From UBA1141 sp963665155 (lineage in GTDB: Bacteria > Chloroflexota > Dehalococcoidia > Lucifugimonadales > UBA3495), in contig OY761986.2 of assembly GCA_963665155.2 (NCBI GenBank), positions 1-64,000 on the forward strand: 64,000 nt of DNA, read 5' to 3'. Positions 57,283 to 64,000 of this stretch are shown here, piece by piece (the first letter of the stretch is position 1; each line of letters starts with the position of its first letter). The position numbers and the translations under genes were made by a program. The notes beneath the pieces were generated by a model, which saw only the letters and a program-made list of their open reading frames with translations, was not told the DNA's origin and searched no databases.

Positions 57283-58740
57283 TATTACAACGTCAGTTCA
57301 GGGAGGGATGTGGGGTGATGCCCGCATGGCGGCGCGGCGCTTGGCATGGGAGCGTTTGGCCCGTTCGTTACTGTCCTGCGTATCCTCAAGCCACCGCAGC
57401 AACTCGGTTGGCCCGAACCGTTCCCGGGGCAGCATTTCCCGCACCACCCGGTAGACCTGCGGCCTCGTGATCCGGGGCATCTTTTTCCCCCCAAGCCTGT
57501 TGCAGGCTCAGCAGAAAAGCTCCGCCCAGCAGGCACAGGGCCACGTGGTGATGCCAGCCAGCCCAGGTGCGGGTCTCGTACTCGTCCAGGCCTACGTCGC
57601 TTTTCTCCGTCTCAAACTCCGTTTCTATACGCCAACGGGAGCCTCCCACGTATGCCAGGGTCTCCAACGGGGTATCCTCCGGAGCATTGGACAGGTAGTA
57701 GCGGGGTTCGCTGCCGTCCCGGTTCCGGCGGTAGACGGCCCAGTGGATTTCGCCGGGCTTGCGCCTGCTGGTCGGTCGCACCCTCTGGGCGCTGAAAAGG
57801 TAGCTGCGTGGCCCCTGGCTTCCCTCGGCCACCGTAATCTCACGCCAGGCCTCCTCCGGCAACTCGTCGCTGCGCTGCTCCATGGTCCGGCGCTGACCGT
57901 CTCGCAGCCTGGGTTTGCGGGGACGCCCGAATCCCTGATACTCCGCACTGGTCCAGGCAGGCTCCGGCGGCCACACCGTAAAGCCGGACGGAACGTCCAG
58001 CACGTACCACATCCCCAAGGCCGCCAGGCCCTCCCGGAAGGACGGCGACATCCCGAAGGCGTCGTCCGCCGCGACCCATCCAGCCTTCAGGTGGCCCCGC
58101 TCCTGCGCCCGCCCCACCATCTCCAAGGCCAACTCCGTCTTGGACCGGTAGCCCTGCCTATCCTCCGGCACACCCGCCGCCTCACACCGGTCTTTGTCCG
58201 AGGTCCAACTCTCGGGCAGATACAGCCCCTTGTCCACCAATGCCCGTCCCAACGGGCTGACATAGGCCAGGAACATCCCCGCCTGGCAGTTGGCCACCTT
58301 CCCCAGCCTCCCGCAGTACTGCCGGGCCACTCCCACCGACTTCCTCCCCTGCTTGGGAAAGTCGCTGCCGTCCAGCACCCACACCCCTTCCGGATGCTCC
58401 AGCCGGGTTCCCAGGTACTCCTGCAGCCGTCCTATAATCACCTCATCGTCCCAGGGAGAATCGGTGAGAAACCGCTGCATCCCTCGGGCTGACCCCGGAA
58501 CCGTCTCCGACAGGTTCTCAGCGTTGCGCCGCTCCCCAGACTGTACCAGCAGGGCCTGGAGATAATGACCGCTGTGCTCCCGCGTCTCCCGGCGGCCAAA
58601 CAGCGGCGCGAAGTAAGCGTGAAAATCCCGAAATGACCCGTACACCTGCTCGAAAGCTGCCGCATCCACATCCCCACCTCACCTGCCTATTCCCTCTCCA
58701 GCTACACAGTCATCCTATCAAACTAACTGACGTTGTAATA
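57283..58740 (-). mobile_element. IS701-family insertion sequence, copy 2 (complete, inverted)
   Basis: 1458 bp, same ends as copy 1, but in the opposite orientation. It is flanked by CTAG at 57279-57282 and 58741-58744. The right CTAG contains the secA stop codon. With copy 1 it frames about 54 kb in inverted orientation, so recombination between them could flip that segment. Confidence 0.93.
57386..58669 (-). CDS. IS701-family transposase (copy 2)
   Basis: 427 residues, GTG start at 58669. Identical to copy 1 except for one visible residue near the C-terminus (Gly in place of Asp). The three acidic motifs are unchanged (LDGSDFPKQG, AADDAFG, WRIETEFE). The near identity shows recent movement or gene conversion. 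Confidence 0.93.
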   Translation of the reverse strand: MDAAAFEQVYGSFRDFHAYFAPLFGRRETREHSGHYLQALLVQSGERRNAENLSETVPGSARGMQRFLTDSPWDDEVIIGRLQEYLGTRLEHPEGVWVLDGSDFPKQGRKSVGVARQYCGRLGKVANCQAGMFLAYVSPLGRALVDKGLYLPESWTSDKDRCEAAGVPEDRQGYRSKTELALEMVGRAQERGHLKAGWVAADDAFGMSPSFREGLAALGMWYVLDVPSGFTVWPPEPAWTSAEYQGFGRPRKPRLRDGQRRTMEQRSDELPEEAWREITVAEGSQGPRSYLFSAQRVRPTSRRKPGEIHWAVYRRNRDGSEPRYYLSNAPEDTPLETLAYVGGSRWRIETEFETEKSDVGLDEYETRTWAGWHHHVALCLLGGAFLLSLQQAWGEKDAPDHEAAGLPGGAGNAAPGTVRANRVAAVA

Positions 58741-61380
58741 CTAGGCGGCCGCTCCGTGGCAGCGCTTGTACTTCTTGCCACTGCCGCAGGGGCACTGGGC
58801 GTTCCGGCCGACCTTGCCAGCCGCACCCACTGCCACCTTGTTGCGGTCCTTCGGGTTCACCGCTTCCATGGGGCTAACCGGATCCGCCTTTTTATTCTGG
58901 ATCGGTCTGCGGGTAGGCGTCTCCGCAGGTTGCTGGTTCAGGACGACGTGGAAGAGGGTATGCACCACGTCGAACTGCATCCGCTGGGTTAACTCCTCGA
59001 ACATCTTGTGCCCTTCGGTTCGATACATCACTAAGGGGTCTCGTTGCCCGTAGGCCTGCAATCCTATGCCTGTCCGCAGGTTTTCCATGGTCGTCAGGTG
59101 CTGGACCCAGTGAGTGTCAATGGCGCGGAGCAGCAAGAGGCGCTCCAAAGTGCGCATCTGCTCTTCACCCAATTCGGCCTCCCTGGCATCGTAGACCGTC
59201 TGTGCGTGGTCTATCAGGGCCTGGTTTACTTCCTGCTGATTATGCTGGTAAACAGCATCTTCATCCTTCAATTCTTCGGGCAGAGCGCAGATGACGCTGA
59301 GCTCGGACAGCAGACCCGGTACGTTCCAATCGTCTGCGTGTCGGTCGGGCAGGAAGCGCCGGGCAATGTCTAGGAACTCTTGCCGAACCATTTCCACTAT
59401 CTGGTCTTTGAGATTTTCTCCCTGGGAGATTTGCCGCCTGTCTTGGTATATTTTTTCCCTTTGCTTGTTCAGGACGTCGTCGAAGTCCAGCAGGTGCTTC
59501 CGAATATCGAAGTGGTAGCTCTCTACTTTAACTTGGGCACCGCCGATGGACTTGGTAATCAACCCATTTTCGATGGGGGTGTCTTCGTCGATTCCCGTCC
59601 AACCCATTACGGTCTTGATGCGGTCACCACCGAATCGACGCATCAACTCGTCTTCCAACGAGACGTAAAACTGGGAACTGCCAGGGTCTCCCTGCCGTCC
59701 GGAACGGCCACGGAGCTGGTTGTCGATGCGCCGAGAGTCGTGATGTTCCGTTCCGATGACGTGCAGACCGCCCAATGCAATCACTTTGTCGTGGTCTTCC
59801 TTCCAGCCGGTACGGCTTGTGTCGCCTCCTCCCAGAACAATATCGGTGCCTCTGCCAGCCATATTGGTTGACACGGTTACGGAGCCGGGAAGCCCCGCCT
59901 CAGATACGATTGTGGCCTCTTTTTCGTGCTGGTCGATTTTTGCGTTGAGTATCTTGTGGGGAACACCCCGCGATTTCAGGCGGTCGCTGAGCATCTCGGA
60001 AGCTTCAATTGAGGTTGTGCCCACCAATACGGGGCGTCCCTCCTCGTGCAAACTGGCGATGTCCTCTGTGACTACTCGCCATTTGGAGTCTTCGGTCTGG
60101 AACACCAAGTCCGACGAATCCTTACGGCCTGCGGGAAGGTTGGTTGGCGTTACAGTCACTTCCAGCTTGTAGATCTTCATGAACTCATCGGCTTCGGTTT
60201 CGGCGGTACCTGTCATGCCAGCGAGCTTGTCGTACATTCGGAAGTAATTTTGCAGTGTTATAGTGGCGTAGGTAATGCTCTCTCGTTGAATTTTTAGGCC
60301 CTCTTTGGCTTCGACCGCTTGGTGCAGCCCATCGGACCAGCGGCGACCGGGTTGGCGCCTTCCGGTGAACTCGTCTACGATCACCACTTCGCCCTCCTGC
60401 ACCACGTATTCCTTGTCCCGTTGCTTCATTACTTCCGCAGTTAGGGCGTTTTCTATGTAGTGGACCAAGTGAAAGTTTTCCGGGTCATAGAGGTTCCCAA
60501 CATTGGTCCAGCCTTCCATTCGCGAGATGCCTTCCTGGGTTAGGGAGATACTCTTGGTGCGTTCTTCGATTGTGTAGTCTTCTTCGAATTCAAGCCTGGG
60601 CGCAAGCTTGGCGAATTGGTAATAGAGCTGAACGGGTTCCTCAGCCGGACCGCTAATAATCAGGGGCGTGCGGGCCTCGTCAATCAGAATGTTGTCAACT
60701 TCGTCAACTATGGCGTAATTCAGATCGTGCTGCACCATTTGGGAGAGTTGAATGGCCATGTTGTCCCGCAAGTAGTCAAAACCAAACTCGTTGTTGGTGC
60801 CATAAGTAATATCCGCCCCATAGGCTTCTGAGCGTGCGACGGGGCGCAGAAAATTAATACCGTCGGCAGCGTCGGTTACCTCCGGGTCGTAAATATAAGC
60901 GGCGTCGTGTTGCAGGCACCCGATGCTCAGGCCCAAGCCGTGGTAAATGGGGCCCATCCACACCGGGTCACGACGGGCTAGGTAGTCATTTACCGTTACC
61001 ACGTGCACGCCTTTCCCTGTCAAGGCATTGAGGTATACCGGCAGGGTGGCGACTAAGGTCTTGCCCTCGCCGGTTTTCATTTCGGCGATTTGACCTTGGT
61101 GGAGGACGACTCCACCAATGAGTTGAACGTCGTAATGGCGTTGTCCAATGCTGCGTTGGGCCATTTCCCGGACCACGGCAAATGCTTCAGGCAGCAGGTC
61201 GTCCAATGACTCCCCGGAGCTTAGGCGGCTCCTGAACTCATCGGTTTTATTGCGCAAATCAGAATCGTTTAGCTCTTTTGTCGCTGCTTCCAGCCCATTT
61301 ATTTGGTTGACAGTGGGTTGGATTTTCTTAATAGCTTTTGCATTGGCGTCGCCCAGCAGCTTGGCTAACACGGAAACCAT
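58741..61380 (-). CDS. secA: Preprotein translocase ATPase SecA
   Basis: 879 residues from ATG 61380 after GAGGTGTATCC; the frame is open further upstream, but that part has no SecA similarity. Order of motifs: MKTGEGKTLVATL (Walker A), TVNDYLARRD, YGTNNEFGFDYLRDN, YAIVDEVDNILIDEARTP (DEAD box), TNMAGRGTDIVLG, GRSGRQGDPG, and the C-terminal zinc site NAQCPCGSGKKYKRCHG. It drives protein export through SecYEG. The stop TAG is shared with the CTAG duplicated by IS701 copy 2, so transcription past the gene now enters the IS. Confidence 0.97.
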   Translation of the reverse strand: MVSVLAKLLGDANAKAIKKIQPTVNQINGLEAATKELNDSDLRNKTDEFRSRLSSGESLDDLLPEAFAVVREMAQRSIGQRHYDVQLIGGVVLHQGQIAEMKTGEGKTLVATLPVYLNALTGKGVHVVTVNDYLARRDPVWMGPIYHGLGLSIGCLQHDAAYIYDPEVTDAADGINFLRPVARSEAYGADITYGTNNEFGFDYLRDNMAIQLSQMVQHDLNYAIVDEVDNILIDEARTPLIISGPAEEPVQLYYQFAKLAPRLEFEEDYTIEERTKSISLTQEGISRMEGWTNVGNLYDPENFHLVHYIENALTAEVMKQRDKEYVVQEGEVVIVDEFTGRRQPGRRWSDGLHQAVEAKEGLKIQRESITYATITLQNYFRMYDKLAGMTGTAETEADEFMKIYKLEVTVTPTNLPAGRKDSSDLVFQTEDSKWRVVTEDIASLHEEGRPVLVGTTSIEASEMLSDRLKSRGVPHKILNAKIDQHEKEATIVSEAGLPGSVTVSTNMAGRGTDIVLGGGDTSRTGWKEDHDKVIALGGLHVIGTEHHDSRRIDNQLRGRSGRQGDPGSSQFYVSLEDELMRRFGGDRIKTVMGWTGIDEDTPIENGLITKSIGGAQVKVESYHFDIRKHLLDFDDVLNKQREKIYQDRRQISQGENLKDQIVEMVRQEFLDIARRFLPDRHADDWNVPGLLSELSVICALPEELKDEDAVYQHNQQEVNQALIDHAQTVYDAREAELGEEQMRTLERLLLLRAIDTHWVQHLTTMENLRTGIGLQAYGQRDPLVMYRTEGHKMFEELTQRMQFDVVHTLFHVVLNQQPAETPTRRPIQNKKADPVSPMEAVNPKDRNKVAVGAAGKVGRNAQCPCGSGKKYKRCHGAAA

Positions 61381-61610
61381 TGGATACACCTCGGAGATAA
61401 AATAATCGCTCGAATCAGGGACGCTTCGCTGCGCACCACCGGCTAGGTCCGGCTCAAATATAGACCGGGCAATGGTGACCGGGCGGCTCCAATAACTGCG
61501 GACCCATGAGAGCGTTAATTGGCTACATGATATTGTAACCAATGGAAAGCTTGCTTGCATCCACTTCACGGTTTCGTATTGATCGCATAACGGTTTGAAG
61601 GGAAATAGAA

Positions 61611-61640
61611 AATGGCTGGCAATAGGCATTGCCAGCCATT
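61611..61640 (-). terminator. Rho-independent terminator after the DAHP synthase gene
   Basis: On the minus strand, AATGGCTGGCAAT and ATTGCCAGCCATT form a 13-bp perfect stem with a 4-base loop, followed by TTCTATTT. It lies 35 bases past the DAHP synthase stop. Confidence 0.85.
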
Positions 61641-61674
61641 TAAGCTACGCCACAGTCACCGGATACGATGTTTT

Positions 61675-62724
61675 TTAGCCGACGGTTTCGTAAATCCAGG
61701 CTAACAACTCTTCGGTCTCTTCCCAACCAATGCAAGCATCGGTTACTGAGACGCCGTACTTGAGATGGGAAGAATCCCCATTGATGGGCTGGTTTCCGGG
61801 ATTGAGATTACTCTCCAACATGCAGCCGGCAATATGTTTGTTGCCCTGGGACCGCTGTTTTACCACGTCGATGAGAGCGGAAGACTGGTTCTCATATTGT
61901 TTATTGGAGTTGCCGTGGCTGCAATCTACCAACAATTGAGGCCTGACACCGGCTTCCTTGAGTTGGTCTTGAGCTTGCTCTAATTTAGCCTGATCGAAGT
62001 TGGGGCCGCTTTTGCCCCCTCTAAGAACCAGGTGACCGTCGGGATTGCCCGTTGTGCGGATGATGGCGGTCTTTCCATCGGCGTCCATGCCCAAGAACCC
62101 TTGGGGGCTTCTTGCGGAAACTGTGGCGTCGATGGCAACTTGAATATTGCCATCAGTCCCATTCTTGAAGCCTACTGGCATGCTCAATCCGCTGGCCATC
62201 TGGCGGTGCGTCTGGCTTTCTGTTGTGCGGGCGCCGATGGTAGCCCAACTGACCAAGTCTGCCAAATATTGAGGTACGATTGGGTCGAGAAATTCCGTTC
62301 CAGAGTGAATACCCATTTCTGCGAGGCTCAACAGCAAGCTTCGGGCACGCCGCAAGCCGCCCTCAATGTCGAAGCTGTCATCCAGGTTAGGATCGTAAAT
62401 TAAGCCCTTCCAACCGGTGGTGGTCCTGGGTTTTTCGAAATAGACCCGCATAATCACCAACAATCGGTCGGTAAGCTTCTCAGAGCAGCGGTATAGTCTC
62501 TCGGCGTATTCCAACGCCGCTGCTTCGTCGTGAATCGAACAAGGACCCACAACTACCATAAATCTGGTATCGGAGCCATCTATTATCTGGCGAACCTGGT
62601 TCCGACCCGCAGCCACGTTGGTCTCCACGTTTGGAGTCGCCGGAAGGCTGGCTATTAAATCTGAAGGCGTAATCAAGGGCGTTGTGCTTTGAATGTGTAC
62701 ATCTCTAGTAACTGTTGGCTGCAT
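61675..62724 (-). CDS. aroG: 3-deoxy-7-phosphoheptulonate (DAHP) synthase, AroG type
   Basis: 349 residues, full length for the E. coli AroF/G/H class. It condenses erythrose-4-phosphate with phosphoenolpyruvate, the first step of the shikimate pathway. Motifs: VVGPCSIHDEAAALEYAERL, YFEKPRTTTGWKGLIYDP, GIHSGTEFLDPIVPQYLADL, DCSHGNSNK with metal and substrate ligands, and GVSVTDACIGWE at the end. ATG 62724 follows AGGATAGAAGAAA. Its leader contains a Tyr/Phe/Trp-rich peptide and a terminator. It is the only intact DAHP synthase in the window; another type at 24503-24896 is dead. Confidence 0.94.
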   Translation of the reverse strand: MQPTVTRDVHIQSTTPLITPSDLIASLPATPNVETNVAAGRNQVRQIIDGSDTRFMVVVGPCSIHDEAAALEYAERLYRCSEKLTDRLLVIMRVYFEKPRTTTGWKGLIYDPNLDDSFDIEGGLRRARSLLLSLAEMGIHSGTEFLDPIVPQYLADLVSWATIGARTTESQTHRQMASGLSMPVGFKNGTDGNIQVAIDATVSARSPQGFLGMDADGKTAIIRTTGNPDGHLVLRGGKSGPNFDQAKLEQAQDQLKEAGVRPQLLVDCSHGNSNKQYENQSSALIDVVKQRSQGNKHIAGCMLESNLNPGNQPINGDSSHLKYGVSVTDACIGWEETEELLAWIYETVG

Positions 62725-62765
62725 TTTCTTCTATCCTAAATGTGCCTGTTTTCGGAAGCAATGCC

Positions 62766-62795
62766 AAAAAAAACCCGGCCTCTGTGCTGGCCGGG
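62766..62795 (-). terminator. Leader terminator (attenuator) upstream of the DAHP synthase
   Basis: On the minus strand, CCCGGCC and GGCCGGG (7 bp, 8-base loop) are followed by eight T. It lies 42 bases upstream of the DAHP synthase ATG and 40 bases downstream of the leader peptide stop, in the place of an attenuator. It could also simply end pyrD transcripts. Confidence 0.85.
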
Positions 62796-62834
62796 GTCTG
62801 GCGGTCCCTTGAGCCCTTGTCTAGGGCATTTGAG

Positions 62835-62915
62835 TTAGGACACCAAATCTTTGCCGGCCTTATGCCAACCGGTAAAATAATATGAATACCCGAAATACAG
62901 ATGCCGCTTAATCAT
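62835..62915 (-). CDS. 26-residue leader peptide rich in Tyr, Phe and Trp
   Basis: ATG 62915 to TAA 62835. Residues Tyr7, Phe8, Tyr10, Tyr12, Tyr13, Phe14 and Trp17 give seven aromatic residues in eleven positions (LYFGYSYYFTGW), far above chance and exactly the end products of the pathway that the next gene starts. No Shine-Dalgarno is clear (GAAGAAGG lies 14 bases upstream, overlapping the possible -10). It most likely works in cis by ribosome stalling. Confidence 0.7.
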   Translation of the reverse strand: MIKRHLYFGYSYYFTGWHKAGKDLVS

Positions 62916-63029
62916 TAAAATAGATTTTGCCTTCTTCGCACACTGATGTCAAGCTCTAATTTCGAAGAATTGCGAAATTCGAATATTGCTACCTAGATTA
63001 AAAGATGGCCAGGCGGGAGAGTGTGACGT

Positions 63030-63989
63030 TTAGTTCTTCAGCGCAGCGCCGATTACCTGGTCTAGCCGACATATTCCAGCAGTTGCCAACCTCTCTTTCA
63101 GTTCATCCACGATATTGAATGGGGACCATAGGTTGACCAGGTTGGCGCTGCCTACCTGAATCGCCGTCGCCCCGGCCATCAGGTATTCCAGTATGTGTTT
63201 GGCTTCGAATATGCCTCCCACGCCGATTATGGGCACGTTTACAACCTGTGCTGTGCGGTAGACCAGCGCCAGGGAGATCAGCCGAAGCGCATGACCCGAA
63301 ATCCCTCCTGTGATGCCGCCCAGCACTGGTTTCCGAGCCTCAATGTCTATGGCCATTGCTGGGACGGTGTTGCAGATAGTCAATGCGTCGGCACCCGAGT
63401 CTACGGCGGCTCGCGCTATTTCCGTAATGTCGGGTACGTTGGGCGCTAGCTTGGCTAGCACTGGGAGTTCGGTGTTCTTCTTGACGGCTTCTACCGCTGC
63501 TGCTGCCAGTTGAGCGGAGTGACCGAACATGGCGCCATTTTCCACGTTGGGGCAACTGAGATTCAACTCAATGGCCTGGAAACCGGTTGCACTTTGGGCC
63601 ATGAAAGTCATTTCCGCAAATTGGGAAACGCTGTCCCCGGAGATGCTGAGAACGACCGTAGTATGGTAACGCGACCATTCTTCGGTCAAACCTGACAGGG
63701 CGGCATCAATACCAGGATTGGCCAAGCCGATGGAGTTTAAGAAAAGGAAATCCCCCTCTTCCATGCCTTGACGATAGGAGGGGGGATCCCAACGAGGTTC
63801 GGGGTTACCTTGTTTTGGGAGCCGGGTGAAGGTTTTCGGTATCACCGCACCCAGCCGCCCCAAATCCATTTCCGAGGTTATGCCTCGACCGTATCCGTCA
63901 TATCCAAAGGTCCCGGACGCAATCATTACCGGGTTGGAGATTCGCAGATGGAACTTGTTATGGGGTGCCAAATCGACCCCGAAGTCCAC
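63030..63989 (-). CDS. pyrD: Dihydroorotate dehydrogenase, class 1B catalytic subunit
   Basis: 319 residues from a GTG at 63989, eleven bases from the window edge (GAGG upstream). Flavin-barrel motifs: NPVMIASGTFGYDGYGRG, FLNSIGLANPG, ELNLSCPNVENGAMFG with the catalytic Cys of class 1 enzymes, LAKLAPNV, GGITGGISGHALR, and IIGVGGIFEAKHI ... GATAIQVGSAN. It oxidises dihydroorotate to orotate with FMN and normally pairs with the electron-transfer subunit PyrK, probably just outside the window. An earlier start outside the window cannot be excluded. Confidence 0.92.
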   Translation of the reverse strand: MDFGVDLAPHNKFHLRISNPVMIASGTFGYDGYGRGITSEMDLGRLGAVIPKTFTRLPKQGNPEPRWDPPSYRQGMEEGDFLFLNSIGLANPGIDAALSGLTEEWSRYHTTVVLSISGDSVSQFAEMTFMAQSATGFQAIELNLSCPNVENGAMFGHSAQLAAAAVEAVKKNTELPVLAKLAPNVPDITEIARAAVDSGADALTICNTVPAMAIDIEARKPVLGGITGGISGHALRLISLALVYRTAQVVNVPIIGVGGIFEAKHILEYLMAGATAIQVGSANLVNLWSPFNIVDELKERLATAGICRLDQVIGAALKN

Positions 63990-64000
63990 CTGCTGCCTCT

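Larger units (their letters stand above)
62766..62952 (-). promoter_or_regulatory. Putative aromatic-amino-acid attenuator of the DAHP synthase gene
   Basis: Parts in order on the minus strand: a TTGACA (62952-62947) with a 17-base spacer to CAAAAT (62929-62924); the leader peptide gene (62915-62835); a small hairpin GCCCT...AGGGC (62827-62811); and the terminator with T8 (62795-62766). The leader codons 19-21 contain AAGGCCGG, whose GGCCGG can pair with the CCGGCC of the terminator's first arm, an antiterminator option when a ribosome stalls at the Tyr/Phe/Trp codons. The -10 would put the transcript start almost at the leader ATG, so a leaderless message or another promoter must be considered. 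Confidence 0.65.

Noticed and set aside
61381..61629. N-terminal extension of SecA by 83 residues
   Set aside because: The extension has no SecA similarity, and the ATG at 61380 has a ribosome site and the normal SecA beginning.
62725..63029. T-box or other tRNA/ligand riboswitch in the DAHP synthase leader
   Set aside because: No T-box consensus was found, and the aromatic-codon leader frame explains the terminator more simply.
1..64000. tRNA or rRNA genes
   Set aside because: T-loop-like GTTCGAATCC strings near 7150 and 52105 lie inside coding sequence and lack the rest of a tRNA; no rRNA segments were seen.

Overview
The window looks like a chromosomal segment from a Chloroflexota bacterium of the Dehalococcoidia / SAR202 type. 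This is inferred from gene flavour (DUF1800/DUF1501 pair, NIPSNAP, D-aminoacylase-like amidohydrolase, amidase with an AtzG-like partner, PAC2 protein, surface Ig-like repeats); no rRNA or other taxonomic marker is present. Housekeeping genes are intact: trpA-aroH, secA, a DAHP synthase, pyrD, a cytidylate-kinase-like gene and a rhomboid protease. They sit among insertion sequences, an integrated conjugative element and about twenty broken genes. Some breaks are single stops or homopolymer indels that could be assembly errors. Others are truncations and internal deletions, which cannot be explained that way.

Layout. 1-4.9 kb: an IS pile-up (IS1182-type element running off the left edge, complete IS701-family copy, remnant of a second IS1182-like element) that cut a lactonase; next to it is an isochorismatase-family gene with an internal deletion. 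5.3-12.6 kb: amidohydrolase, NIPSNAP, carboxymuconolactone-decarboxylase-like, DUF1800, DUF1501 and NHL genes, mostly with good ribosome sites, closed by a terminator. 13-18 kb: broken SGNH hydrolase, PAC2 and type IIG restriction-modification genes. 18.1-20.1 kb: second copy of the IS1182-like element. 20.2-28.6 kb: AtzG-like/amidase pair, CPBP protease, trpA-aroH, a dead DAHP synthase, a small TIR-bounded cassette, GNAT, cytidylate-kinase-like and rhomboid genes. 28.6-35 kb: a 15-bp minisatellite, a PAS/histidine-kinase/receiver gene with two amber codons, a broken molybdopterin hydroxylase, MoaD/ThiS, and truncated ArsR and acyl-CoA dehydrogenase genes.

35.1 to about 50.9 kb is a visibly more GC-rich conjugative element. 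It holds a C-terminally cut serine recombinase, a PDDEXK nuclease, a PAPS-reductase-like ATP pyrophosphatase, an XRE regulator, a replication-relaxation protein, and a type IV secretion set (coupling ATPase, VirB4, pilin-like proteins, PrgI/VirB3-like, VirB6/TrbL-like). A divergent DNA-binding gene lies across a repeat-bearing control region. 50.9-52.5 kb holds three gene fragments. 52.7-56.9 kb is a copper island (CsoR repressor, DUF1330 proteins, CopA, YHS protein). 57.3-58.7 kb is the second IS701 copy, inverted, next to secA; the secA stop codon lies in its target duplication. The window ends with secA, DAHP synthase and pyrD on the minus strand.

The two observations most worth following are: (1) a 26-codon leader peptide rich in Tyr, Phe and Trp, followed by a terminator, just upstream of the DAHP synthase, which looks like a ribosome-mediated attenuator; and (2) a 229-bp element with perfect 24-bp terminal inverted repeats and an 8-bp direct repeat, whose only gene encodes a 58-residue zinc-ribbon protein.
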